Assembly (NCBI GenBank): GCA_945872825.1
Contig: CAMCBD010000006.1
Location: 1-56,271 of the forward strand
Source: Nitrosomonas ureae
Lineage (GTDB): Bacteria > Pseudomonadota > Gammaproteobacteria > Burkholderiales > Nitrosomonadaceae
Direction: 5' to 3'
Length of the DNA stretch: 56,271 nt
Part shown: positions 18,128 to 27,420 of the stretch, in pieces
Position numbering within the stretch: the first letter of the stretch is position 1
How the letters are laid out: each line of letters starts with the position of its first letter
Position numbers and translations under genes: made by a program
The notes under the pieces: generated by a model
Seen by the model: the letters and a program-made list of their open reading frames with translations, nothing else
Database searches by the model: none
What the model was told of the DNA's origin: nothing

Positions 18128-18624
18128 GAAATTGGATATTGGGCATTGAGTGAAGCATTATCGCAGATTTTAAGCGGAAAATAACAATGGAAAATAGATA
18201 GGCTCCTGCAAGCCAACTGTGGCAAGTACAAAGCTAACCGCATTGCACGCGAAATGATTAAAGAAAATATGTGATTATAGTCACACAGTATCAACCATCG
18301 AATTGCGTATGCTGCATTAATAGGTAGAAGTAATTATCTATTGTTATAAAAAGGCACATTCTTGTTCGCCTTTTTAAAGTTTTAGCGTGAACAGATGCTG
18401 TTACAATGTTGTAAATATGCAACATACTCAATGTAAACTTCAGTCGCATACTTGCAAAGCGGTTTTGTTTTCGGCAGAATGTACTTTAACTTGGCTTTTG
18501 TGGTATCTTCTGCTAGATGGATTGTTGGCTGCATAGAAGCTGCATAGAGACAAAGTGAAAAGTGAAAAACTTGCAAGTAATTTACTTTCGTAACTATTTT
18601 TAATTTTTTATCAAGGGAGCTCCC
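18128..18624. promoter_or_regulatory. 497-bp AT-rich divergent control region
   Basis: This gap lies between the leftward exporter operon and the rightward surface-protein gene and must contain promoters for both. It is AT-rich and holds a terminator-like hairpin (18348-18375). A strong ribosome site, AAGGGAG, lies a few bases before the surface-protein ATG. The long leader could allow a structured, stable mRNA. I cannot pick promoter boxes with confidence. I see no gene in it. Confidence 0.5.
18348..18375. terminator. Terminator-like hairpin in the divergent region
   Basis: The sequence AAAAAGGC, a 12-base loop, then GCCTTTTT forms an 8-bp stem with A and T runs at its ends, so it could act in either direction. 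It lies about 220 bp upstream of the exporter operon start and 250 bp before the surface-protein gene. It may insulate the two transcripts or belong to the leader of the surface-protein mRNA. Confidence 0.4.
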
Positions 18625-21267
18625 ATGGCTATAACGAGTACACAGAAAACTGAAATTCTGAAAATTGTTGCGGGTTTGTTCAATGCAGCACCGGGTGGTA
18701 GCAATCTAACTGAGTTGGCAAATCTGGTTGACGGTGGAATGACCACTAGCCAATTAGCTGACGCATTGGCTGCTAACACATTATTCACCAACGGTATTAT
18801 GTCAGGAAAAGTTACAGTAGATGATCAAGTTAATGTTTTAATGAATAACTTTGGTATGGTAGCTGATAGCGATCCAGCAAGCGCAGGTTCTCTAGCTAAA
18901 GAGTACTTTACAACCCAAATTACTAATCATGTTGGGTTTGGTAAAATTGTTTTTGATGCAGTGACTTTTTTATCACCAGTATCACCTGCAACAGTTACCG
19001 CAGGATTTGAGACAGCTGCTACATTGCTGGCGAACAAAGCATTGGTTGCTGATGCGTATTCTTTGACATCTTCTTCTTCTGATCTGGCTACATTGCAGAC
19101 TATCGTGGGTAGCGTCAAGGGTGACCACGCTTACACTGACGCAGATGTGGCGCAAATTTTGAAAGATGTAGGCGCAGTGGCAGGAAAATCATTTACGCTG
19201 ACTTCTGGTTCAGATTCAGGTTCGACTTTTGCTGGTACGAGTGCTGACGATACATTCAACGGTCAGATTAGTGCCACCGCCGCAAGCAATACCTTTAACT
19301 TGACCGATACGATTTCTGGTGGTGCCGGTACAGATACACTGAGTCTTACCGCGCTTGACTATACGGACAATGATCCACTGACTGTTGCGTCAGTTTCTGG
19401 CTTTGAAGTTCTGACGCTTCGTGCAGCTGATGCGGTTGCGGCTGATGATATTGTTGTGACAGCTACTAACTTTTCAGGTCTGACTACATTCAATAATGAT
19501 CGCTCGACTTCGAATGTGCAAATTACCGCGATGGCTGTTGGTACATCAGTCAATGTGTTGGGTAATGGGACTTTGACCAATGCGGATACGACTGCTGCCT
19601 ATGGCGCCACCGTTACATCAGGTGCACTGAATCTGAAAGGCGGCGTGACTGCCAGTGCTATTGCACTGAATGGTGCAGGTCTTACGACTGTAGCGATTGG
19701 ATCTAGCGGTGCAGACAATGTTGCTGGTGCAATTTCAACGAATAGTGCTGTTGTGACGGCAGTAACGATTGCTGCAGAAAAAGCACTGACGACGACCGGT
19801 TTGACGGTAGCGAATACGGTAGCTGTTGCTGCTTCTCTGACTATTTCGGGTGCTGCTACTGATGTGGCGGCTACTACTACTGCGGCTGCCCGTTCTGCTG
19901 TTGTTTTGGGTACACTGGATACAGATTTCACTTCTGTTAACGCATCAACTTTAACAGCTGGCGGCGTATCTGCGACCCTTTCTGCGACTGTTGCTGCTAC
20001 CTTTGTAGGCGGTGCAGGTAATGATACCATTACAACTTCAACCAGTGCACAAACGGGTTCCGTCGATGCGGGTGCTGGTACGGGAGATACACTGGTTCTG
20101 GCAGCCTCTGCGCATATCGATACGACTGCAGAAGGTGCGATTTACAAAGGCTTTGAAGTTCTGCATTCCAATGATGCGGCAGCAGCTGTAGCCATTGATA
20201 TGGATCTGGTTACCGGTTCCACAATCGGTTCAGTCCTAATCACTGACGCAGCTAATGGAACGTCGGTGACCGATATGTCAGCCACGCAAGCGGCTAACGT
20301 AACGGTTCGCGCAGGTGCTGGTGCGATGACGCTGGGTGTGAAAGGTTCGACGACAGTTGGTACTTTGAATACCTTGAGTATTACGGTGTCCGATGGCGAC
20401 ACGACAGGATCAGAAGCTGCTTGGGGTACGGGTGGTCTGACACTTGCCGGTGTTGAAACAATCAATCTGACCGCAACGGATGACGTCACTTGGGCAACAA
20501 TGGCCAATGTTACCGGTCTTACAAGTTTGACCGCTACCGGAGGCGGTGATGTTTCGATTACTACCTTGGTGCACGTTGCTACGGCAAATGAGTCGATTAA
20601 CTTCTCTGGTTTGACGGCTGCTTCAACCTTTAATTTTGCTGGCGCAACAACCAATGCCATAGCCTTTACTGGCGGTTCGGGTATTGATACCGTTACCGAT
20701 AGTGTGGTGGGTGGCAATGTTATTAGTACAGGGGCTGGCCGTGATGTGGTTACCTTGACAGCCAAGACCGCCGGTTCATCTGGTGATTCGATTACATTGG
20801 GTGCTGGTGGCGATAGTTTGGTAGCAACGGGTCAAGGTAATGCTGCTCGCGAGGTGATAACATTGACGTACGCAGCGGGTGATTCAGTGATTGATTCATC
20901 CGTAACGGGCACAGGTTTTGTTGCTGCAACGATGGATGCGATCACTAGTATTGACTTTGTTGCCGCAGCGGCAGCAGCAGATGGTCATGTCATTACTTTT
21001 GATACAGTCGAAAGCGCGACAGCAGTGACATTCTCTAGCAGTGCGCCAACATTTGGTACAACCACTGTCACCAATGCATTTGATTTCTACGTGTACAATA
21101 CTGGTGCAGGTGGTATCACTTACATATATCAAGATACCGATGGTGACAAGATCATTGAAAATGGTGAATTTGGTGTTCAACTGACTGGTCTTGCGGCTAC
21201 CGCTTCTGCAACTGGTGAATTCACCATTGTTACTGGTGATCTGTTGCTTTCAACGCTTGTAGGTTAG
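18625..21267 (+). CDS. Large RTX-like / S-layer-like surface protein, probable type I secretion cargo
   Basis: The 880-residue protein has no Sec signal and essentially no cysteine. It is very rich in Thr, Ala, Ser, Gly and Val, the usual composition of S-layer and RTX-adhesin proteins. Residues 1-200 look helical (IVAGLFNAAPGGSNLTELAN). Later, beta-rich repeats carry scattered calcium-type motifs: SGGAGTDTL near 233, VGGAGNDTI near 463 and TGGSGIDTV near 684. A calcium-loop-like DTDGDKIIENGE lies at 837-848. The C-terminus (EFTIVTGDLLLSTLVG) ends in hydrophobic and acidic residues like type I signals. A strong ribosome site and a 13-bp hairpin plus terminator behind the gene suggest high expression. 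It lies beside two O-GlcNAc-transferase-like genes. I infer export by the ABC/HlyD/TolC set at 444-4997. An adhesin role is the alternative. Confidence 0.75.
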   Translation: MAITSTQKTEILKIVAGLFNAAPGGSNLTELANLVDGGMTTSQLADALAANTLFTNGIMSGKVTVDDQVNVLMNNFGMVADSDPASAGSLAKEYFTTQITNHVGFGKIVFDAVTFLSPVSPATVTAGFETAATLLANKALVADAYSLTSSSSDLATLQTIVGSVKGDHAYTDADVAQILKDVGAVAGKSFTLTSGSDSGSTFAGTSADDTFNGQISATAASNTFNLTDTISGGAGTDTLSLTALDYTDNDPLTVASVSGFEVLTLRAADAVAADDIVVTATNFSGLTTFNNDRSTSNVQITAMAVGTSVNVLGNGTLTNADTTAAYGATVTSGALNLKGGVTASAIALNGAGLTTVAIGSSGADNVAGAISTNSAVVTAVTIAAEKALTTTGLTVANTVAVAASLTISGAATDVAATTTAAARSAVVLGTLDTDFTSVNASTLTAGGVSATLSATVAATFVGGAGNDTITTSTSAQTGSVDAGAGTGDTLVLAASAHIDTTAEGAIYKGFEVLHSNDAAAAVAIDMDLVTGSTIGSVLITDAANGTSVTDMSATQAANVTVRAGAGAMTLGVKGSTTVGTLNTLSITVSDGDTTGSEAAWGTGGLTLAGVETINLTATDDVTWATMANVTGLTSLTATGGGDVSITTLVHVATANESINFSGLTAASTFNFAGATTNAIAFTGGSGIDTVTDSVVGGNVISTGAGRDVVTLTAKTAGSSGDSITLGAGGDSLVATGQGNAAREVITLTYAAGDSVIDSSVTGTGFVAATMDAITSIDFVAAAAAADGHVITFDTVESATAVTFSSSAPTFGTTTVTNAFDFYVYNTGAGGITYIYQDTDGDKIIENGEFGVQLTGLAATASATGEFTIVTGDLLLSTLVG

Positions 21268-21275
21268 GTGTGCAC

Positions 21276-21306
21276 AAGCAACATCTCCTGCACGGAGATG
21301 TTGCTT
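21276..21306 (+). promoter_or_regulatory. 3' hairpin behind the surface-protein gene
   Basis: A perfect 13-bp stem AAGCAACATCTCC / GGAGATGTTGCTT with a TGCAC loop starts 9 bases after the stop codon. There is no T run behind it, so it is probably an mRNA-protecting structure that works together with the terminator at 21322-21359. Confidence 0.6.
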
Positions 21307-21321
21307 GATGATTCAGGTTAT

Positions 21322-21359
21322 AAAAAAGCCCCACTGCTTAAAAGCCGTGGGGCTTTTTT
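21322..21359 (+). terminator. Rho-independent terminator of the surface-protein gene
   Basis: A perfect 13-bp stem AAAAAAGCCCCAC / GTGGGGCTTTTTT with a 12-base loop ends in a run of six T. It separates the surface-protein gene from the glycosyltransferase gene starting at 21443, so the latter needs its own promoter or read-through. Confidence 0.9.
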
Positions 21360-21442
21360 ATTCTATAGTGAAAAAGAATAAAATAAAAAATATGGAATTT
21401 GCAGAAGCCTGATAATAGAAAAATATATTTAGATGGTGTGAT

Positions 21443-24346
21443 ATGGCGAGAAAACAGGGAATAGTTGAAGCAGTTGTACATCACCAAGAAGGGCGATGGT
21501 CTCAAGCTGAAGCGATTTATCAAAAAATTCTAAAGAAAGAGCCAGAAAATCCAGATGCATTACACCTACTTGGCGTACTTTCGTATCAGACTGGAAGAAA
21601 TCAGGCCGCAGTCAATCTGATAAATCGGGCAATTGCACTTAAACCTGATTTGGTTGGTGCGTATAACAATCTGGGAAATATCCAGAGAGAAATGGGGCAA
21701 TTGGGTCAAGCGATATTGTCTTACCGGCAAGCGCTTATTTATAAGTCAGACTATGCCGAGGCACATTATAATCTTGCCATAGCAAACAAGGAACAAGGAA
21801 ATTTAGAAGAGTCGGTCGTACATTTTCGGCGAGCGATTGAATTAAAGCCCGGTATTGCAGAGCAGCATTATAATTTTGGAAATGTGCTTGATCATTTGGG
21901 ACATTCCAATGAAGCCATTGCGCATCTTCAACAAGCGATTAACATTAAACCCGACTATACAGACGCGCAGATTAATCTTGGGGTCTTGCTGCACAAAAAA
22001 GGGAATTTTCCAAACGCAATAGAGATATATCAGAAAATACTATCTTACAAGCCAGACAGTGCGGAAGCTTATTGCAACTTAGGCAGCGTTTTTGCCGATC
22101 AAGGAAAAATTGAAAAAGCGATAACTGCTTATCGCCAAGCGATCAAGAACAGTGAGAGTCTTACGGAGGCTTACTATAATTTAGGTAATGCATTGCAGAT
22201 GCAAGGAAGGTTGGACGAAGCGCGTTGTGTTTATTTGCAAGCGTTAGCCATTAGGCCGGACTACTCAGATGCGCACAATAATTTAGGTAATGTTTTGCAA
22301 GCACAAGGAGAATTGAGTGACGCAGAAGTTCACCTAAAAAGTGCATTGGCACTGAATCCAGACAATGCCGATATTTATAACAATCTGGGTAATGTCTACA
22401 AGCATCAAAGTCAACTCAATGAAGCGATTACCTATTACAGGCAGGCACTGAAGTTAAAGCCTGAGTATTTTGACGCACATAGTAATCTGCTTTATGCGCT
22501 CAGTTCAGAGCCAGACTGTGCGCAATCAGAATATTTGATCGAAGCACGGCGTTACGGGGAAAAGGCGCTGGCTCTAGCAAGGCCCTTTAGAAGCTGGGTA
22601 ACATATAACAAGAACAGTACGATACAACGCCTCCGCATTGGCCTGGTATCAGGCGATTTGAAGTCGCACCCTGTTGGGTATTTCATTGAGAGCATCCTTG
22701 GTCATCTTAACCGGGAACAGTTCGAGCTAGTGGTGTATTCAACAAAAAATCAGGAAGATGATCTGACGGCAAGAATCAAACCATATTTTAGCGCCTGGAA
22801 CTTGATAGCCCGAATGAGTGATGAAGAGGCTGCGCGCAAGATACGCGAAGATGGAATTGAACTATTGATCGATTTGGCGGGGCATACCGCATTTAATCGA
22901 CTACCACTATTTGCTTGGAAGCCTGCTCCGGTGCAAGTCAGTTGGTTGGGTTACTTCGCTTCGACAGGACTGCCGGGTATGGATTATTTGTTAGCTGATC
23001 CAGTTTCTGTACCCGATTCAAGTCGTTCCGCATTCACTGAAGAAATTTGTTACTTGCCTGATACCAGGCTGTGCTTTACGCCGCCAACAGAGGGTGACCG
23101 CGTCGCAGTTAGCGGACTGCCAGCTGAGAGAAATGGTTATATTACCTTTGGCTGCTTCCAAACATTATCGAAGCTCGGCGATGACGTATTAAGCTTATGG
23201 AGCCAGATAATGAATGCGCTGCCGCAGACGCGGTTGCGGTTGCAGAACAAGCAAATGGGCTGTCAGAAGACAAGAGAACAGTTGAGAAACCGGCTGGCGC
23301 AGTTTGGTATAGCTCAAGAACGAGTGTCTTTACTGGGTCATGTTTCTCGATCCGAATATTTGGCTGCGCATGCCGAGGTGGATTTTGTCTTGGATACTTT
23401 TCCATATCCCGGTGGGACGACGACTTGCGAGGCGCTGTGGATGGGTGTGCCAACGTTGACTCTAGCGGGAGAAACAATGCTTGCAAGACAGGGCGCTAGC
23501 TTACTAACAGCAGCTGGGTTGCCAGAATGGGTGGCGACTAACGCTGATGAGTATGTTGCCAAAGCTGTGGCCTTTTCGCAGAAATTATCCCATCTATCTG
23601 CGCTACGTAAGCGCTTGAGAGGACAAGTAAAATCATCGCCACTTTTTGATGCAAATCGCTTTGCTCGGAATCTGGAAGCGGCACTTCGAACAATGTGGGA
23701 TTCAAGGCGTCCAGAAACAAATAGAGAAAATGGAGACGAGATGAAAAATGTTTTTTTACATGTGGGGTGTGGCTCGAACAGGAAAGACCGAACAACACGG
23801 GAATTCAATACTGATTCCTGGCAGGAATTACGGCTGGATATCAATGAATCAACGAATCCTGACATAGTGGGCACGATGACTGACATGTCCGCCGTAGCCA
23901 ATGAAACAGCGGATGCGATATTTTCTAGCCATAACATCGAGCATTTATATCCACATGAAGTGCCCTTAGCGCTGAAAGAGTTTATCCGTGTATTAAAGCC
24001 GGAAGGATTTTTGGTGATCACTTGCCCTGACTTACAGTCTGTTTGCGCGTTGGTGGCGGAAGACAAGTTAACTGATCCGGCATATACCTCGCCTGCGGGA
24101 CCCATTGCTCCGATCGATATTCTCTATGGGCATCGTGCTTCAATGGAACGGGGTAATCTTTACATGGCACACCGCTGTGGTTTTACCAAAAAGGTTTTGA
24201 TAGGAACCTTAAGAACTTTCGGGTTTGCATCTTTAATTGCCGCTAATCGCGGTGCACCATTTTTTGATCTTTGGGCGATCGCAAGCAAGTCGCCGTTGAA
24301 CCAAGAGGAACTCCGCACGCTAGCTGTGAAACATTTCCCGGCGTGA
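21443..24346 (+). CDS. TPR O-GlcNAc-transferase-like protein (GT41/SPINDLY) fused to a methyltransferase
   Basis: The 967-residue protein has three parts. About ten 34-residue TPR units fill residues 10-350 (repeating AYNNLGN and ALxLKP). A GT41 domain follows at about 395-755, with LRIGLVSGDLKSHPVGYF, LLIDLAGHTAFNRLPLFAWK, QVSWLGYFASTGLPGMDY and YPGGTTTCEALWMGVPTL. Residues 767-967 are a class I methyltransferase (FLHVGCGSNRKD, DIVGTMTDMS, IEHLYPHEV, VLKPEGFLVI). GT41 enzymes move GlcNAc or another sugar onto Ser/Thr of cytoplasmic proteins. The Ser/Thr-rich protein encoded just upstream is an obvious candidate acceptor, but this is inference. The ATG is chosen as first in frame; the ribosome site is poor. 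An internal ATG at 23741 with its own ribosome site could give the methyltransferase alone. Confidence 0.85.
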   Translation: MARKQGIVEAVVHHQEGRWSQAEAIYQKILKKEPENPDALHLLGVLSYQTGRNQAAVNLINRAIALKPDLVGAYNNLGNIQREMGQLGQAILSYRQALIYKSDYAEAHYNLAIANKEQGNLEESVVHFRRAIELKPGIAEQHYNFGNVLDHLGHSNEAIAHLQQAINIKPDYTDAQINLGVLLHKKGNFPNAIEIYQKILSYKPDSAEAYCNLGSVFADQGKIEKAITAYRQAIKNSESLTEAYYNLGNALQMQGRLDEARCVYLQALAIRPDYSDAHNNLGNVLQAQGELSDAEVHLKSALALNPDNADIYNNLGNVYKHQSQLNEAITYYRQALKLKPEYFDAHSNLLYALSSEPDCAQSEYLIEARRYGEKALALARPFRSWVTYNKNSTIQRLRIGLVSGDLKSHPVGYFIESILGHLNREQFELVVYSTKNQEDDLTARIKPYFSAWNLIARMSDEEAARKIREDGIELLIDLAGHTAFNRLPLFAWKPAPVQVSWLGYFASTGLPGMDYLLADPVSVPDSSRSAFTEEICYLPDTRLCFTPPTEGDRVAVSGLPAERNGYITFGCFQTLSKLGDDVLSLWSQIMNALPQTRLRLQNKQMGCQKTREQLRNRLAQFGIAQERVSLLGHVSRSEYLAAHAEVDFVLDTFPYPGGTTTCEALWMGVPTLTLAGETMLARQGASLLTAAGLPEWVATNADEYVAKAVAFSQKLSHLSALRKRLRGQVKSSPLFDANRFARNLEAALRTMWDSRRPETNRENGDEMKNVFLHVGCGSNRKDRTTREFNTDSWQELRLDINESTNPDIVGTMTDMSAVANETADAIFSSHNIEHLYPHEVPLALKEFIRVLKPEGFLVITCPDLQSVCALVAEDKLTDPAYTSPAGPIAPIDILYGHRASMERGNLYMAHRCGFTKKVLIGTLRTFGFASLIAANRGAPFFDLWAIASKSPLNQEELRTLAVKHFPA
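23732..23743 (+). promoter_or_regulatory. Internal ribosome site and ATG at the methyltransferase domain
   Basis: GGAG at 23732-23735 lies 5 bases before an in-frame ATG (23741). That ATG is exactly where the methyltransferase domain (MKNVFLHVGCG) begins. The fused gene may therefore also make a free 201-residue methyltransferase, or it may be a recent fusion of two genes. Confidence 0.5.
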
Positions 24347-24466
24347 ACAAACTGGCATGAAGAGGCGAAAAGAGGCAAGGGACAGGAAGAAATGCAATTT
24401 TTCCAGCTTTTCATTGGAAAATGTTTCTGTTGCCTTGTGGGCCTTGTGGCTTGACTACAGAAAAAA

Positions 24467-26019
24467 ATGACTAACCAATCTGCGGTATTGCAACGGGCCA
24501 TAACCTACGCTCAATCGGGTCATATCCCTGATATGCTGGCAGCGTGCCAGGAGGTGGTTGATACGCATCGAAACAATCCCAATGTGTTGCTGGATACCGG
24601 AGTGCTGCTTTCCAATTTTGGTTTTCTCAGTAGCGCTCGAGAATGTTTCGAGCGCGTTCGAATACTTGCTCCCAATGATTCCCGTGCAGTCATGAATCTC
24701 GCAAACCTGGCTCGTGACGCAGGTAGTCATGACGAATCACGCCTTCTTTATACAGCATTGCTAGAACGTTTCCCCAATCATCCTATGATTAGGCGTAATG
24801 CTTTGGTTGGCCTGGAATATGATCCTCTGGTATCGAATACCGAGCGGCTTGCGCAAGCCGAAGAATGGGGACGGTGGGCGATTGTTCAGGCTGGCGGCCA
24901 TCGATCCCGTCCGCAGCCTCATCCTTTACAAAATGAGAGACCCCTACGCATTGGATACGTTTCTGCCGATTTTTGCCAGCACACAGTCGGACTTTTTGTA
25001 AAAGATGTGCTTAAAGCCCATGATCCGCTACGAGCAGCCATTTTCGCGTACAGTGCCGGTCAAGTAAATGATTGGGTGACTGAGGCGATTCGTGCTACTT
25101 GTCAATTTCGTGATGTTGCAAGATTAGATGATGCTGCACTAGCTACGTTGATTCAGCAGGATAAGATTGATGTGCTGGTTGATCTTTCCGGCCATACAGC
25201 TGGTTCGCGTCTCACGGTATTTGCCTATCGTCCGGCATCGGTGCAAGTTTCTTGGCTGGGCTACTTTGCGACTACTGGGCTAAAGTATTTTGATGCTGTT
25301 TTTTTGGATAAATGGCATGCGCCACCCGGTACTGAAGCTCAATTTGTCGAACCGGTTATTCATCTTCCGGGAGGACGTTTTTGTTATAACCGGTTCCGTG
25401 GATGCCTACCGTTTCACCCATGCCAGTTTTAAGTCATAACTACATAACATTTGGCAGCTTCAACAATACCGGAAAGTATAATTCTGGCGTATTCGAGGTT
25501 TGGGCCCGCATATTGAATGCCGTACCCGATTCACGCCTTATTCTTAAATGGCGTACTTTCAATGATGTAACATTGAAGCAATCTGTGCGCGAGGTGTTTG
25601 CCAAACATGGTATTTGTGCGGAGCGCATCGAGTTACGTGGTCCTTCTTTTCATGCCGATCTGCTTGAGGAATACACCGGAATCGACATTGCGTTGGATCC
25701 GTTTCCATTCACAGGTGGTTTGACCAGTTGTGAGGCGCTCTGGATGGGTGTGCCAGTGGTGACCTGGCCGCAAAGTCGGGTAGTAAGCAGGCAGACATTT
25801 GCTTTTCTCTCCGCTATTGGCCTGCCGGAATTAGCCGCAGCGGATGCTGATGATTACGTGCGTATTGCGGTAGCTTTAGCTAATGATCTGGAACGGTTAC
25901 AAATCTTTCGAGTTACTCTGCGCTCACGCATGAAAATAGCTACTCTGTGTAACACTGTTGAATTTGCACGTATGCTCGAAGACACACTGATTACACTTTA
26001 TTGTGATATTGCGCAGTAA
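24467..26019 (+). pseudogene. Second O-GlcNAc-transferase-like (GT41) gene, interrupted by one frameshift
   Basis: Two overlapping frames join into one protein of about 517 residues with a short TPR-like N-terminus (about 1-135) and a GT41 domain. The first frame gives LRIGYVSADFCQHTVGLF, VDLSGHTAGSRLTVF and QVSWLGYFATTGL, then loses the frame after GGRFCYN. The second frame resumes with PVPWMPTVSPMPVLSHNYIT and continues through FPFTGGLTSCEALWMGVPVV. Restoring one C in the short CC run at 25390-25391 (giving AAC CCG GTT CCG TGG) repairs it exactly. So this is either a fresh mutation or a sequencing error. If intact, it would be a second Ser/Thr glycosyltransferase for the same locus. It follows the fused GT41 gene by 120 bp on the same strand. 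Confidence 0.85.
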
Positions 26020-26243
26020 GCTAAAACAGTGTTGATGTATTCTCATGTCTAGCTTATGTTTGCGCAAAATATCCTAACAACAATACTCGATCTTTCGGGG
26101 TGAATTTCAATTAACGCTATGGTGAAGTGGAAAATGAAAAAATTGATGCACTCTATTTGCCGCGAGTAGGCTCAAATAGATATGGATGCAGTTTTTATAT
26201 TGCAGATCAAAGAAGATCATTATCTGGTGATTTCTAGATTGAA

Positions 26244-26942
26244 TCAGATTAGGTCATTGAGAATTTCTGAGTTTAATTGTTGACACATTAAAAGCGGATC
26301 ATTGGCCTGAGTTATTGGCCGACCGATAACCAAATAGTCGGCGCCATTCTGGATGGCCTGTAAGGGGGTTGTAATTCTTTTTTGATCGTCTGCTTGATTA
26401 TTGAATGGGCGTATACCGGGTGTAACTAGGAAAAAATCTTTCCCTATTTGTTGTCGTAGATTGGCCGCTTCCAATGCGGAACAAACCACACCATCTATAG
26501 CGCAGTCTTTGGCTAATCGTGCTAGGCGCTCCACAATTTGCTCAGGATTGCCTTGTAATCCGATCTCCGCGAGATCATTCTGATCCATACTGGTGAGTAA
26601 AGTGACCGCGATCAGTTTGGTTGATCCTTGCGCAATAGCCTCACGTGCCGCCATTAACATTTTTCGCCCGCCCAACGCATGGACATTAATCATCCAAACG
26701 CCTAAATGAGCGGCTGCTTTGCAGGCATTGGCAACGGTATTGGGAATATCGTGAAATTTGAGATCAAGAAAGATGTCGAAGCCTTTCAGCATAAGCTTTT
26801 CTACCAGATTCGGTCCGGCTGCTGTGAAAAGTTCTTTGCCCACTTTTAAGCGGCATAAGCGGGGTTCAAGTCTTCCAGCTAGCCTCAACGCATCTTCAGC
26901 ACTGGAAAAATCAAGTGCGACTATGATGCGCGGGTCATGCAT
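26244..26942 (-). CDS. pyrF: Orotidine 5'-phosphate decarboxylase
   Basis: The 232-residue TIM-barrel enzyme of pyrimidine synthesis converts OMP to UMP. The catalytic block [11 protein letters not shown] (about 60-70) contains the conserved Lys and Asp residues. [13 protein letters not shown] opens the protein, and VTPGIRP plus [11 protein letters not shown] form the phosphate site. The length is normal. The ATG lies 9 bp after the lapA stop, so the two are co-transcribed. This neighbourhood is the usual one in proteobacteria except that lapB is missing between lapA and pyrF. Confidence 0.97.
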   Translation of the reverse strand: MHDPRIIVALDFSSAEDALRLAGRLEPRLCRLKVGKELFTAAGPNLVEKLMLKGFDIFLDLKFHDIPNTVANACKAAAHLGVWMINVHALGGRKMLMAAREAIAQGSTKLIAVTLLTSMDQNDLAEIGLQGNPEQIVERLARLAKDCAIDGVVCSALEAANLRQQIGKDFFLVTPGIRPFNNQADDQKRITTPLQAIQNGADYLVIGRPITQANDPLLMCQQLNSEILNDLI

Positions 26943-26951
26943 GGGAGGAAT

Positions 26952-27161
26952 TTATTTATGCGAGAAACAACGGCATCGCACAAAGATAAGGGCGATAAGC
27001 GTGCCCAGTGCGAAGAAAATCAGAAGCGCTACGCTTAAAGGAAGTTCAACTGATTTGTCAAAATAATAATGTAATTCTATTGGTTGTAAGTTTTTTGAAG
27101 CAAATACAGCAAGAATTACAAAGACTACAATGCGCAAAAGCCAAGCAATTACGTTCATCAT
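26952..27161 (-). CDS. lapA: LapA-domain (DUF1049) inner-membrane protein
   Basis: The 69-residue protein has two membrane segments (about 4-22 and 41-62) joined by the conserved NLQPIELHYYF-type loop of LapA/YciS proteins. In E. coli LapA works with LapB to control LPS synthesis through LpxC turnover. The C-terminus is short and basic with two cysteines (RCRCFSHK). It is followed 9 bp later by pyrF, so lapB, which normally stands between them, is not here. Its own promoter should lie in the 259-bp gap upstream. Confidence 0.85.
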   Translation of the reverse strand: MMNVIAWLLRIVVFVILAVFASKNLQPIELHYYFDKSVELPLSVALLIFFALGTLIALIFVRCRCFSHK

Positions 27162-27379
27162 GATGAGTTTAGCCCATATGAGTTAATAAGTGATTAATTA
27201 TAAGCTTAAACCAAGCTGGTTTATAGAAAATTACTAAATTATGAATGGTCAATTATGCATTTGATGCGACTATCCGTATTTAGAATTTTAAGAATGTAAA
27301 TTTATAACTATCAAGAATGTATTCCTGATCAAACTTTTATTTCGAAAATACATTATTTCTTGTTAATGTTGCATTGGGT

Positions 27380-27406
27380 GAGCACTTCTAATTTCTAGAA
27401 GTGCTC
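27380..27406 (-). terminator. Hairpin between ihfB and lapA
   Basis: A perfect 11-bp inverted repeat GAGCACTTCTA / TAGAAGTGCTC with a 5-base loop lies 15 bp past the ihfB stop on the leftward transcript. It has no clear uridine run, but position and stem strength suggest it ends the cmk-rpsA-ihfB transcript. The rest of the 259-bp gap is AT-rich with no gene seen. Confidence 0.55.
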
Positions 27407-27420
27407 TACATTTGATTCTG

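Noticed and set aside
19599-20765. Long open frames on the minus strand (19599-20030 and 20142-20765) opposite the surface-protein gene
   Set aside because: They arise from the biased, repetitive Thr/Ala/Val codons of the real gene; their products are low-complexity and have no ribosome sites.
23338-24105. 255-codon open frame on the minus strand opposite the GT41-methyltransferase gene
   Set aside because: The plus-strand frame encodes recognisable GT41 and methyltransferase motifs throughout; the antisense product resembles nothing.
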